A DNA stretch of 64,000 nucleotides, from positions 6,649,884 to 6,713,883 of the forward strand of contig OX359199.1 in NCBI GenBank assembly GCA_947172415.1, written 5' to 3'. This document shows, piece by piece, positions 1 through 14,976 of this stretch (positions are counted from its first letter, which is position 1; every line of letters begins with the position of its first letter). A program made the position numbers and the translations under genes. This DNA is from Chondrosia reniformis. Taxonomy: Eukaryota; Porifera; Demospongiae; Chondrillida; Chondrillidae. The notes under the pieces were generated by a model. That model ran no database searches, was not told the DNA's origin, and saw only the letters and a list, made by a program, of their open reading frames with translations.

Positions 1-3000
1 TATTCCTGAAGTGACCCTAATTAAAGTGCACCATGATGCTGAACAGCCTGACATGGTAACAGGGTCACTATGGGAGAAAAATTGCTGCATCTTGAAAAAT
101 AGCAATATCAGTGAAGAAGTGTTTTTAGAAAAGGGACTGTAAGTTTCTTGTAAATGTGAATCCTGAAATTATTAAATTTTATTCTAGTAATTGAAATACT
201 AACTTATCTTTTGTAGTACATCTGTGATGGCACTGTTGGACTATGCAGGCAGTAACCCATGGCAACCTCTTTCCACTGGGGATAGCGAGGCAAAGGTAAC
301 ATTTTCATGCACTAGTTATGTGTTCAATCATTCATTTTGTTATTGATTTATTAACAGCAAAAATTACTGTCCTAAATGAAATTATTAAATTTAAATGAAA
401 CAAAGTCAAATTTAAATGAAACATTTTTTTGGAGTTTTAATCAAATCCATTGACTTTAAACAAAAAGTCTCCACTGTGTCTATCATAGGAGATGAACAGC
501 AAATCTTTGTCAGTGCAATTTTTTCTTAATCTTCTTTCCATCTTCTCATAGCCCTCTTTGTTCTTCTTGCGTGGCTGAAGTCCATAAAAGGTGACCAGTG
601 ATGGCTTGTTGAGACCTTCCCCAGATTTGGGGACAGGGATACCAGCTGGGTATACAGTCACTTCACCAGGCTCAATTATGACAGTCGCATCCAAATCAAT
701 AGCTGTTACATCTGTATAGCCCAAAAATTGAACACTTCCTACTGTTTTATGTATCACTGTAAAATTGCGAACTTGCTTAAGACTGTCTTCCCCAAGTGTA
801 ACAATCTCATCCATTGAGGGTAGGGTAGCATAATCCATATTAGTAAGCCTTGGATGGTAAGGATTAATCCCCTGTTTGACCTCCTCCGCCAGAAACTCAG
901 CCAATTTTTCAATAGTTCCAAGCTCGACCAGTTTACTAAACTTCATTTGAATGGCATACTTTTCATCCAGCATCATCAACACTTCCGTTAGGGTGAGTGA
1001 TGAGATTCCCAGGGCAAAGAAGTTCATAGTAGCAACATCTTCCAGAGGTGATAATTCTGGTTGAGACATTTTAATCTTTTCAAAAAGAACCTTTAAGATG
1101 TCATCTTTTGAAGTTGTTAATTGTGTCATGATTTTCCTATCAGATATACCAGGGTACAGTTGCTTGAGTAGGTTCTGTGCAATCATGTGGGGAGTAACAT
1201 CTTCCAGTTGGGCCACAGTCATAGTTATTCCCGTTCTTAATTTTATCATTTTGATAAAGTCTTCTTTCTGAGCTTCTGTCATACCAAGTTCAGCCAAATC
1301 CTGATGTTCAGATATGGATTTGTTCATAATGTCCAAATCCAAAACTTCCTGAGTTGTTAGACAGACTAATTCACTCAAAAACAGTAATCTTTCTTCACTG
1401 GTCATCTCCAGTGTTGCCACGGTAATGCTGTTGTTAGATTCAGCAGAGACTGAGGATGCCACTCTTACAACCAAATCACTGTATACACTAGAGGATCTTC
1501 TTCGTTGGGATGGAATGTTGTCTGGAGACCTGGGACTAGTGGCGGTATGACCAGACAGGATGGCCTCAACTTTGGCTCTGAAAGGACATCTCTCAAGGAT
1601 GCTGGGGTGCTTGGCTGAATCCAGCGGGTGTCTCTGCCTCAGATACACCTGGGTATCATAATCACTTCGCAGTTCCATAAAGGCCTTCCGGACATTATGC
1701 ACTGTGGACAAGGAGTGTTTAGTGAAGGGATGAACCCCATTGCTTTTATCCAGAGTAAAGCCATTGCCAATGCTGGCAAATGTGTGTACGTGAAGTTGAA
1801 GTATGCCGTTCATGATATCATCCATACCACTGGTGAATGTAGGCTGTTCCTGTAGCATTCTCATAAAGTTTGGTAGGTAATCCAGTGGTACATCTCCAGG
1901 AAGATATAGTTTACCGCTACTGTGGGAATAGAATGGAACTTTTGGTGGTCGAGCAGTGATAGCCCTATTTATGGACACTGAATCAGGAACTATGTGACTG
2001 AGCATTATTGTTAAAGTATCCTCCATTCCCAGCATGCCAGCAAAGTGGGCAGCTAGCAGTTCTGATGGACCATTTGTGGCTGAGTAGAAGGCAGGCCTTG
2101 ATTTTCCCATGGCAGACCTAAGTAGTCTGTGGATTGAGTAGATAAAGGTGAACTCCAGCATGAAAAAATTGAGCACTGTCATATCTCCAGGAATCTTAGA
2201 AGTCAAGATATCCTTAAGCTTAGTTCCAACCAACTCCTCTCCAGCTTGAAAGTTTGGGAGCGTTCTGAGCTCCTTGAATGCCTCAATGTAATCAGACGAG
2301 TCTGCATCTTTTGCATTATCCATTGTGAGTATGACTCCCGGAGACACTCGCTCCAGACAAGGAACATGATCGGTTGCACTCAGAATGGCATGAGCTTGTG
2401 CTCCACCGAGACTGAGAGTGGTCACACCGGCTACCAACACTTGCCCTCCATCATTTTTCAGTTTAACTGGCTCTTTTGGTATCTGTAGCTGCTTTGGAAT
2501 GAGTTTGTGCTGCCTCTCCAGATTCACTGTTGGTGGTAGAATGCCATAATCCAAGGCAAGGATGGTCTTAATCAAACTTGTCATTCCAGCTGCAGATTCC
2601 ATGTGACCAATATTTCCTTTAACAGAGCTGGCATACATGGGCCTATTTGTTTTGTCGTGATAGGCAGTGATGACAGACTCAGTTTCAGTGATGTCACTTA
2701 CAGTATTCCCTGCTGCATGGCATTCTATAAAGGACACATCATTTTTGTGTTTCAGGCCTGCCTTTTCAAAGGCTTCATGGAACATTTCAACCTCAGCCTT
2801 CCCAGAAGGCATTGTCAGCATTACAGATCTGTTACCGCAGTGACCTGCAACAGAACTACACAGCAGTGCCAGCACGCGCTCATTGATGTCAGGCTTCCCA
2901 GCTTTCTTTAGAATGATCACTCCACATCCCTCACTCCTGACGTACCCACTACTGGCCTTGTCAAATGGCTGGCAAGCCTTGTCAGTGGCTAAACTATTGA

Positions 3001-6000
3001 CTTTGAACAATTCAGGAATGAGCAAAGCATTCACAGCAGCTACGACAGCCATTTTACACTCTCCATTTATGATGGCATTCGAGGCAAGATTAACTGCATA
3101 CAAGGATGATGCACATGTGACATCTACTGCAACAGATGGGCCAGTGAGTCCAAAGTGGTGGGATATCAGATTGGCAGCCATTGCATGTGGTGCTGTCTCT
3201 GTGTGCAGGGGACCCATTTCAGCCAAGTAGCTGTTGTCATGGCTACTGATTCCCACAAACACTCCAGTTTTGCTATCTAGTGGCAAGCTCGGATCAAATC
3301 CAGCATTCAGTAGAGCATCATATACAGTGTGAAGGAGTATGCAGTGCTGCGGATCCATTTCACTGGCCTTGGCTTTGCTGACACCAAACCACTGATAGTC
3401 AAATGTAGTCATGGCTGAGGTGAAACAACCTCGTACCAAGCCTCCCTGGTTGTCTGACAATGGGACTGTGATTGAGGTGTCAGTGCCAGATATAAGAATC
3501 TTCCAGTAATCATCAATGTTGTTAGCACCAGGGAATCTGCAAGCCATTCCTATCACACCCAGCCACCTTCCTCTCTCTGTCCCTTCAGTGGGGTAGCTAG
3601 GAGGAGGAGGTAGCAGTTCTGTTGCCAGTTGGCTTACTTCTTCTGGAGTCTTATACTTGTACAACTGATGTACAGAGATTTGCATGCCAAGTTCATTTTC
3701 CAGAGCTTGGCTTATTTCAGCAGCTTTCAATGAAGAGCATCCCAGGGACCAAAAGTTTGTGTCTTCTGAAACAGATTCCTGGAGCACCTGGGATATGACT
3801 CCTGCAATCATCGTGGGAGTTGGCCTCTCAGAAGTGGGAATGGGAATTTCTGCCCTACTTGTATTTACTTTCCTTCTTTTCCAAGTGAATAGTGATAGAA
3901 TCTTTCCATCCAACAAATCCTCTTTACATTTTTTTCTTCTAACCTTTCCTGAAGTTGTTTTTGGGACACTTCTCGGAGGAGCAAGGGTAATTAGGCCTAC
4001 TTCAGCTTCAATTTGCAAGGCTACTGTAGCAGACATGTGTATTGCCAACTGTGTAAGCTCTTCCTTGTCTAGGTTGGGGTCCTTCACTTCTGCAACTATG
4101 CCAATGATCTCTCCCAAGTTATCAGCTTCTTCTAGATCAACTGGGAAGGCAACAGTGCATCCAGCTCTCAGAGTTGGGTATGACCTTTCTAAGAGGTATT
4201 CAACGTCATTTGGATGAATATTATGTCCTCTGATTATTACCATGTCCTTCAGCCTGCCACTGATATAAATTTGGCCATCCTTCGTAAACCCTAGGTCACC
4301 TGTTCTGAGGTAACCCACTCTGTCATCCTCTGAGAGAGTGTGTGCCTGGAAGGTCTGACTAGTAAGCTTGGCCTTTTCCCAATAACCAACACCCTTTGCT
4401 TCGCTGGTGACCCATATTTCTCCTTCCTCTCCATCTGGCACTTCCTGTGTGGACACTGGATCCACCACTCTTACTACCACTCCATCAGCAGGAAGTCCGC
4501 ATGCAACCAATCCTTTGTGGCTGGTATACTTTTGTCCTATCTGATGCATCGAAATGCACACTACATGCTCGGCCTGGCCGTATGCAGGTGTAAGAGCCCC
4601 TTCCATAAGACCATAAGGACTAAGAGCGGCCAAGAACTTGTCAAGTGTTTGGATATGAATGGGTTCAGCTGCGTTTACTAGACTAACTACTTTACTCAAA
4701 TTGATATCATCTGGAATACGTTTTCGAAGAATTAACTCGTATGCAAAATTAGGTGCAACTCCGTGAGTGCCACCGAATTTGGTCAAGGCATTTAACCAAA
4801 TTGTAGGATTTTGGATGAACGTAAGCGGACTCATAAAGTATCCCTTGGCCCCGCAGGCGACAGTTAGCAAATAGGTACCAGTGAGGCCCATGTCGTGGAA
4901 ATGTGGGAGCCAGCTGATTTGGACGGAGCCTGCGTTGAAGTACCAACACTTGTACAATTGAACTAGGTTGTGCATGAGGTTGTTGTGCGTCAATATAACT
5001 CCTTTCGGGTCACCTGTGGAACCAGAGGTGTACTGCAGAAACGCTACGTCTTCTGGTGCTGGCAATTCGGTCTCCACGTTCGCAGCAAAATCTTGCAATA
5101 TATCGTCAATGTACAGCACATTAACGTCGTCCGATAGACTACTTGTCATTAGAAACGCACCTTCTTTTTTGGATAGCAGAAAAGAGCAACTGCAGTCTTT
5201 AATTATGGAATTCAATCGTTTCGTATCTTCTTCCATTCTTGCAGGATTTGGATAGTTGACAGGTACTGTAGAAGAAACGTATATAGTTTATAAATATTAT
5301 GTATAGGCTCTATATGTACATCCGAATGCCTATAGCTTACCAGCCGTGATCCCTGCAAACATGCAGCCTAGGAAGGCTACAATGAAGTCCAAACCCGCTG
5401 GAAAGCATAGGACAGCTCGTTCACCCTTTCTCACTCCGATATGCGCGATTGCTGCAGCGACCTTGCGACACTGTTCCGTCAGATTTCGGAAGGTTAGAGT
5501 TTGGGTGACTTGACAGCGACTGTCGACCCAGTTAAGCACTGGTGTATCAGGCGTTTCTTGGTACCAGTGAAGGAGACGTTCGACTATCGTCGTCATTTTC
5601 ATTTTGATTCTACTGTCTCGTGCTTTCAAAAATACAAAATTTATAGTTTCTCTTTGCATGCAGGGAAATTGTTTTTCAACCTCATGAATCTCATTAACAA
5701 TCATGTACTGTAGGATGCTTCTAGGGCGGCTAACAAAGAGAGCTTAGTCCACCAGGCGGATGTCCTGCTGAGGAAAAGTGTCTCTGAGTATGTTAAGAAA
5801 AATACAGGTGAGCATTGCAAAGAAGATTTAATGGAACAATTATAGAAAACCCTAGATACAGATTTTTATATAATGTAATTGCTCATCTGTTAGGTTTCAT
5901 TAAGTAGGTGATGCATTTAGTCCCACTTAGTTCATAGATGTACGTATATGAATTATTTTTAAAAGAAACATTGGCATACGAGTATATCATTTTGTGTCAC

Positions 6001-6378
6001 TTGTAAAGTGACACTGTTGTGCAAGGTCACATACTGGTTCTATTAGTGCTGTGTACTGGCTTAGTCTGAATGGAGGGAACAATGTGCAAACTCATTTAAA
6101 CCATACTGCCTTTATATTGTTGATTAGCAATTAACTTCTTTACTTTGGCATGGTGCCAATTGATAATTGTATTCATATTCATAGCCATGCCATCAATGAT
6201 TTACTTGTCACACACTGTAGGTGTGGCTGACAAGAAGGCTATGGCTGAAACGGCCAACAAAGCTAGAAAACTAATTTTGGATCAGATTCGTAATGGTGAA
6301 TTAGTTTGGCAAGGAAATATTGCAGATGAAAACTTTGCACATTTCATTCACAAACAATTTACTAAATTAAATGAGTAG
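1..6378 (+). CDS. 3' part of an unrecognised gene; hosts the antisense synthase gene in an intron
   Basis: Four exons are read: 2-138, 217-295, 5714-5807 and 6221-6378 (stop TAG). Every junction has GT/AG ends and the phases agree (2, 0, 1), giving 155 residues of open C-terminal sequence. The first exon reads IPEVTLIKVHHDAEQ and the last ends in HKQFTKLNE. I do not recognise the family; the first two exons faintly resemble the end of a staphylococcal-nuclease-like fold (EVFLEKGLTSVM), which is a guess. The third intron (296-5713) contains the whole synthase gene on the other strand. The start lies left of the window. The exon 2 to 3 join is the weakest step; two separate genes are possible, but the third exon has no start codon of its own. 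Confidence 0.55.
437..5602 (-). CDS. Acyl-AMP ligase / ACP / ketosynthase / ACP protein with a C-terminal NUP98 autopeptidase-like domain
   Basis: Two exons, 5341-5602 and 437-5265, give 1696 residues; the join restores AVPVNYPNPAR, typical of the ligase N-lobe. Residues 1-560 are a fatty acyl-AMP ligase (SGSTGDPKG at 168-176, then RTGDLGF and GRLKDMVIIRGHNIHP). A carrier domain has LGCSSL (Ser 599). A ketosynthase at about 660-1045 keeps Cys 805 (VTCASS), His 937 (ECHAAG) and His 975 (GNIGH). Next comes an acyltransferase-like stretch without the GHSxG serine, a degenerate carrier (LGMTE) and a normal one (LGISSL, Ser 1510). Residues 1565-1696 match the NUP98 autopeptidase domain: LPSMDEI, SGEGLN and final FKVNGFD. 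No reductase or thioesterase is seen, so it probably activates a fatty acid and does one condensation. An upstream ATG at 5704 is an alternative start. The nearly intronless body suggests bacterial ancestry (inference). Confidence 0.85.
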
Positions 6379-6458
6379 CTAACAAAAATGTTGTAGTTAT
6401 AACATTTGAAAAAAAAAACAGAATGAGATACTCATATAAGTTCATAGATAAATAGAAA

Positions 6459-6866
6459 TCAAGCATATGTGCCAACTGCTTTCAAAAGTCCACTCTTTGC
6501 TTCTCGAAGAAATGTCTCTTGAGTTATTTTATCAATATCTGTCCCAATAGGTGTTGTATTATATTCGCATACACCAATACTCTTCATAGCTACATGATAT
6601 TGTTCAGTAGTTATATATCCTTTGCTTGGGAAATCCATCATGCCATATATAGAAATGATGTTACTCTCATCTAGAAGGCTTGGTGGCTCACTGCCTTTGT
6701 CTCTTGCTGCTTTCAACGTTTCAAAGTATTCCTTCATGAATTCTTTTGGATTTTCTGGTTTACTATATACCAAAGCTGCTGTTAGGTTCTCTAACATTTC
6801 TGGAATCTTATGCTTTCTCAAGTATCTTTGACTCTTCACTTCCCTTACATTGCCTTGTGACGCCAT
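6459..6866 (-). CDS. EFCAB10: EFCAB10-like RIIa-domain and EF-hand protein
   Basis: A single exon of 135 residues. The N-terminus has an RIIa/DPY30-type dimerisation helix pair (RYLRKHKIPEMLENLT, then ENPKEFMKEYFETLK). It is followed by an EF-hand-like segment (SIYGMMDFPSKGYITTEQ) whose calcium-binding loop is degraded. This order and length match EFCAB10, a ciliary/flagellar protein in animals. I chose the ATG in MASQGNVREVK because it sits just before the RIIa domain in an AAAATGGCG context; 34 further codons upstream are open but overlap the divergent TEX36 start. Its stop is 80 bp from the stop of the upstream + strand gene. It shares a 33-bp promoter with TEX36. Confidence 0.82.
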   Translation of the reverse strand: MASQGNVREVKSQRYLRKHKIPEMLENLTAALVYSKPENPKEFMKEYFETLKAARDKGSEPPSLLDESNIISIYGMMDFPSKGYITTEQYHVAMKSIGVCEYNTTPIGTDIDKITQETFLREAKSGLLKAVGTYA

Positions 6867-6899
6867 TTTATGTGCAACTATGGCAACAGCTCTTGAAAA
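6867..6899. promoter_or_regulatory. 33-bp shared promoter between EFCAB10 and TEX36
   Basis: The start codons of two divergent genes are only 33 bp apart, so the core promoters and 5' leaders must overlap each other or the coding starts. The site GCAACTATGGCAAC at 6874-6887 has one perfect X-box half (GGCAAC) and one poor half. X-boxes bind RFX factors, which drive ciliary genes. The RFX role is inferred. Confidence 0.55.
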
Positions 6900-7873
6900 A
6901 TGGCGGAGGTAGAAGCCCCAGCTGAAACACCACCAAAGAATAAGTTGAGTACTCCCAACGCCTTTCATAAACGAATAGAGGTTAATTTAAACAGTAAATT
7001 AAATAATAATATCATTTATTTTAAGGTACTATATGTTTATTGCATAGGCTAGCACAACGGACCATGCATTTTCTAAACACGATAACAGACATGCTTTCCA
7101 GAACCACGGAGTCTACTTTGGACAAGTAAGCGTTGATTATAGCAAATTGGTCTAAGCAGTCCAGTCTCTATTATTAATTAATAGGTAAATTATATATAAT
7201 TATATATGCGAAAACATTTGTATATAGGCATATTACATGTACTGTTTATATACGAATGTATACCACAGGGACATCATCGTTGAATTAGGAATATTGTATA
7301 TCCAATAAATGATAAAATTTGTGTTTTATTGAAGGCTGTTATGTACATAGATGTGATTAATATGATAATTATAATTAATAAATGTGATTTGTACATATGT
7401 GTGTGTAGGGTTTGGGAAAGAGACTTGTTTTAGATGATCGTAATCAGCACAAATCTCAAGACATTGTGACATGGAAGAATAATATATTACCTAAAAGTTC
7501 CTTCCATACTACTTATACCAAATCATTTGACCCACACTCAAGATCATATAGTGATGGAATAAGAAAAATCTCCATGAAGAAGAAAACAGTCTTGGAACCA
7601 TTGCCACCTGCAATCACTTGCACTGGTAGCAAGAAAGAGTTGGACAATAAAAGACGATATCCACAAAGCCATATTCCCCCAAAGTTAATTCCTTCGCTGG
7701 CGACGTCCACCTCCTGGTACATACATCATGATATAGGCAATCCTTACTATACACCTCTCTCTGTCCTTGCCACCAGTCAAGTACCCCATCTGCCGGCTAA
7801 CCCATGGAGGTACTCCTTCAAGCAAAAGTCCAATAAAAGGAAAAACAAGGCTAATATGTACCAAACCATATGA
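6900..7873 (+). CDS. TEX36: TEX36 homologue
   Basis: Three exons, 6900-6980, 7048-7125 and 7409-7873, all phase 0, give 207 residues (human TEX36 is about 186). The core across exons 2 and 3 reads FSKHDNRHAFQNHG and then GQGLGKRLVLDDRNQH, which lines up with the human block around HDNRHSLENSG and GLGRKKISPDKRQH. The start ATG lies in AAAAATGGCGG. The C-terminus is basic and Pro/Ser-rich. The human protein is testis-expressed with no well-defined molecular role; pairing with EFCAB10 suggests a cilium or sperm-tail role (inference). The first exon's donor (GTTAAT) is weak, so the very N-terminus is less certain. Confidence 0.75.
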
Positions 7874-8247
7874 AACTTGAACAAACCATCTCAATGATCG
7901 AATCTGTTATTTTTATCAAGTGTGTATATTTGTATCTTAATATAACTTGTATATAATAAAATTCAATCTTTGAGGAATTGTCTGGAAATTTAATAATTCC
8001 TTATAACTAACATCACTAAAGTGAAGGGAGGTAAATTAGAAACATATTTCTTGTATTGTACATCATCTTCGCACGGGATTAGTGAACATATAGATTTACA
8101 TATGAATCTTCCTAAGGTGCATGTGTGTGTAAATAAATGCTTGATAAAATGCAATAATTAATCATATGCCAGTTGTCATGTGTTGAATCATAAATATTAA
8201 TGAGACAAAAACTCAGTTTCACATAATTCAATCGGTATAGTTTGTTG
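7874..8247. other. Convergent intergenic region between TEX36 and DHX15
   Basis: This stretch holds only the 3' flanks of two convergent genes. An AATAAA-type signal lies near 7957 for TEX36. No other gene or repeat is evident. Confidence 0.6.
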
Positions 8248-12796
<4,549 letters not shown>

Positions 12797-12858
12797 TACC
12801 ATACGCTCCGTGAACCAAATTCACGTGACTTCAATACACACACGTGGAGCTGTTAAAA
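12797..12858. promoter_or_regulatory. 62-bp shared promoter between DHX15 and GTPBP4
   Basis: Two divergent start codons are separated by 62 bp containing CACGTGACTT and CACGTGGAG, two E-box-like CACGTG hexamers near 12823 and 12841. In animals CACGTG is the site of MYC/USF-type bHLH factors, which commonly drive ribosome-biogenesis genes; that link is inferred. Confidence 0.6.
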
Positions 12859-14781
12859 ATGGCGAGTTACAACTTTAAGAAGATAACGGTCGTTCCTCCG
12901 GCCAAAGACTTTATCGATATTATTCTCTCAAAGACTCACCGCAAGACCCCCACTGTAGTACACAAGCAGTACAAGATATCGCGGATCAGACAGTTCTACA
13001 ACAGAAAGATAAAGTACACGCAGCAAAACTTTCACGACCGACTGACTGGTATTATCCAAGACTTTCCTCAACTGGACAACATCCATCCATTCTATGCTGA
13101 CCTCATTAACGTACTGTACGATAGAGACCACTACAAGTTGGCCTTGGGGCAGATCAACACGGCGCGACACCTGATTGACAACGTGGCCAAGGATTATGTG
13201 CGCATGATGAAGTATGCTGATTCGCTGTATCGCTGTAAGCAGCTGAAGAGAGCTGCGCTCGGTCGAATGTGTACCGTCATGAAGAGACAGAATCAGAGCC
13301 TTCAATATCTGGAGCAGGTTCGTCAGCATCTAGCAAGACTTCCCTCTATCGACCCCAACACTCGTACAGTATTGATATGCGGGTTCCCCAATGTTGGCAA
13401 GTCCAGTTTCATCAATAAGATTACGCGTGCAGATGTAGAAGTGCAACCATATGCCTTTACAACCAAGTCTCTCTTTGTGGGCCATATGGACTACAAGTAC
13501 CTCCGCTGGCAGGTGGTTGACACGCCGGGGATACTGGACCATCCACTTGAGGAGAGAAACACCATTGAAATGCAGGCCATCACCGCACTAGCCCACCTAC
13601 GAGCTGCCGTCTTGTTTATAATGGACATCTCTGAACAGTGTGGACACAGCCTGGAGCAACAGCTGCATTTGTTTCATAACATTAAACCGTTATTTGCCAA
13701 TAAGCCACTTATAGTTGCACTTAACAAGATTGACATTACAAGACCAGAGGAGATGTCTGAGGAAGTCCAAACAGAGCTCGGAAAACTGGAGACTGAAGGA
13801 GTTGTAGTAATTCCAATGAGCACTGTAACAGAAGAAGGTGTTATCAAAGTGAAAACAGAGGCCTGTGATCTCCTTCTTGCTCAGCGAGTTGATCAAAAGA
13901 TAAGAGGAAAGAAAGGGCAAGACATTCTCAATCGGATTCACTTGGCTGTGCCTAAGCCGAGAGACGACAAGGAGCGCCTCCCCTTCATACCGCCAGGTGC
14001 AAAGGTAACCAAGGCTGACAAGGACAGATCACCCAAAAAGAGGACTTTGAGAGAAAAGGAACTTGAAGAAGGAGATGATTACCGGATTGACATGAAGGCT
14101 CATTATATACTAGAAGATGAATCACAGAGATATGATGTCATGCCAGAGATTATTGAAGGAAAAAATGTTGCAGATTTTATTGATCCTGATATTATGCGTA
14201 AGCTTGAAGAATTGGAGAAAGAGGAAGAATTGAGAGTTGAAGCAGGAGAATATGATTCAGAACCAGAAGATGAGGAGACTTTAAAAATTCGTGAAACTGC
14301 TGAAAAGATTAGAGAAGTCAAAAAAATGAGGCATTTAGAGAGCATTAATAAGAAGAGTCGCAATCACCCAGTGAAGGCTAGGACTACAGGTGCCCACAGA
14401 AGTAGATCTTTGACAAGAAGAGATAAAGCAGAAGATATGGATGATGATGATTATTTGAGTGAGGAAGAAGGGAATTCTGAAGCAATGGATTTAGGCTTCA
14501 CCAAAGACAGGACACTGAGAAAGAGAAATAGATCGAAAGTGGACGCTTCCAAATCAAAGTCAGTGACTCGGTCAAGGAGTAATTCTCGAGTTCCCCGGGA
14601 CCAGAGTGGCTTTAGAGATCCATCACATCAGCAAATGGCTAAGAAGAAGATGAAGGCCACACAGAAGAAGATGATTGCCAGCCGGGGAAGGAAGGGAGAA
14701 GCTGATCGGGTAATCCTGGCTAAAAAGCCAAAGCATCTGTTTTCTGGAAAGCGTAAAATGGGGAAAACCCAACGAAGATAA
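12859..14781 (+). CDS. GTPBP4: Nucleolar GTP-binding protein NOG1
   Basis: A single uninterrupted exon of 640 residues (human 634). The NOG1 N-terminal helical bundle ([18 protein letters not shown]) is followed by the GTPase domain: G1 GFPNVGKS at 175-182, G3 DTPG at 221-224 and G4 NKID at 289-292. The second half is charged, with an acidic block and a very basic tail rich in KK and RSRS, as usual for nucleolar NOG1. The protein binds pre-60S particles and is needed for late 60S maturation and export. I took the ATG of MASYNFKK (AAAAATGGCGAG) because it fits the family start; the reading frame is open a few codons further upstream without another ATG. Confidence 0.97.
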   Translation: MASYNFKKITVVPPAKDFIDIILSKTHRKTPTVVHKQYKISRIRQFYNRKIKYTQQNFHDRLTGIIQDFPQLDNIHPFYADLINVLYDRDHYKLALGQINTARHLIDNVAKDYVRMMKYADSLYRCKQLKRAALGRMCTVMKRQNQSLQYLEQVRQHLARLPSIDPNTRTVLICGFPNVGKSSFINKITRADVEVQPYAFTTKSLFVGHMDYKYLRWQVVDTPGILDHPLEERNTIEMQAITALAHLRAAVLFIMDISEQCGHSLEQQLHLFHNIKPLFANKPLIVALNKIDITRPEEMSEEVQTELGKLETEGVVVIPMSTVTEEGVIKVKTEACDLLLAQRVDQKIRGKKGQDILNRIHLAVPKPRDDKERLPFIPPGAKVTKADKDRSPKKRTLREKELEEGDDYRIDMKAHYILEDESQRYDVMPEIIEGKNVADFIDPDIMRKLEELEKEEELRVEAGEYDSEPEDEETLKIRETAEKIREVKKMRHLESINKKSRNHPVKARTTGAHRSRSLTRRDKAEDMDDDDYLSEEEGNSEAMDLGFTKDRTLRKRNRSKVDASKSKSVTRSRSNSRVPRDQSGFRDPSHQQMAKKKMKATQKKMIASRGRKGEADRVILAKKPKHLFSGKRKMGKTQRR

Positions 14782-14976
14782 CAAGCAATTTGATTGGCTC
14801 TTATTTCATTTATGTACATGTTTGTATTTGTTAATTACCATTTGAAAGTGAATAGGGTATATTGTTAACCACAATCTTGAAATATATGGAATTATTTTTT
14901 ATTCTAATTAGATTCACATACAGATATGCACTATAAAGTTGATCAAGTGAGAATAGTTTCAATATATAAGGTAATG

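Noticed and set aside
252..266. GTAACCCATGGCAAC as another X-box
   Set aside because: It lies within a coding exon and needs a 3-base spacer; it is better explained as the codons SNPWQP.
5236..5265. ATG at 5236 as start of the synthase
   Set aside because: The frame continues upstream to an acceptor at 5265 and joins exon 1 to restore the ligase motif AVPVNYPNPAR.
6145..6220. Hydrophobic start MAWCQLIIVFIFIAMPSM as a signal peptide for the small + strand protein
   Set aside because: An acceptor at 6220 (CACTGTAG) continues the upstream exon in phase. The hydrophobic stretch is AT-rich intron.
12844..12858. GTG at 12844 as start of GTPBP4
   Set aside because: A non-AUG start in a eukaryote is unlikely, and the ATG at 12859 matches the family N-terminus.
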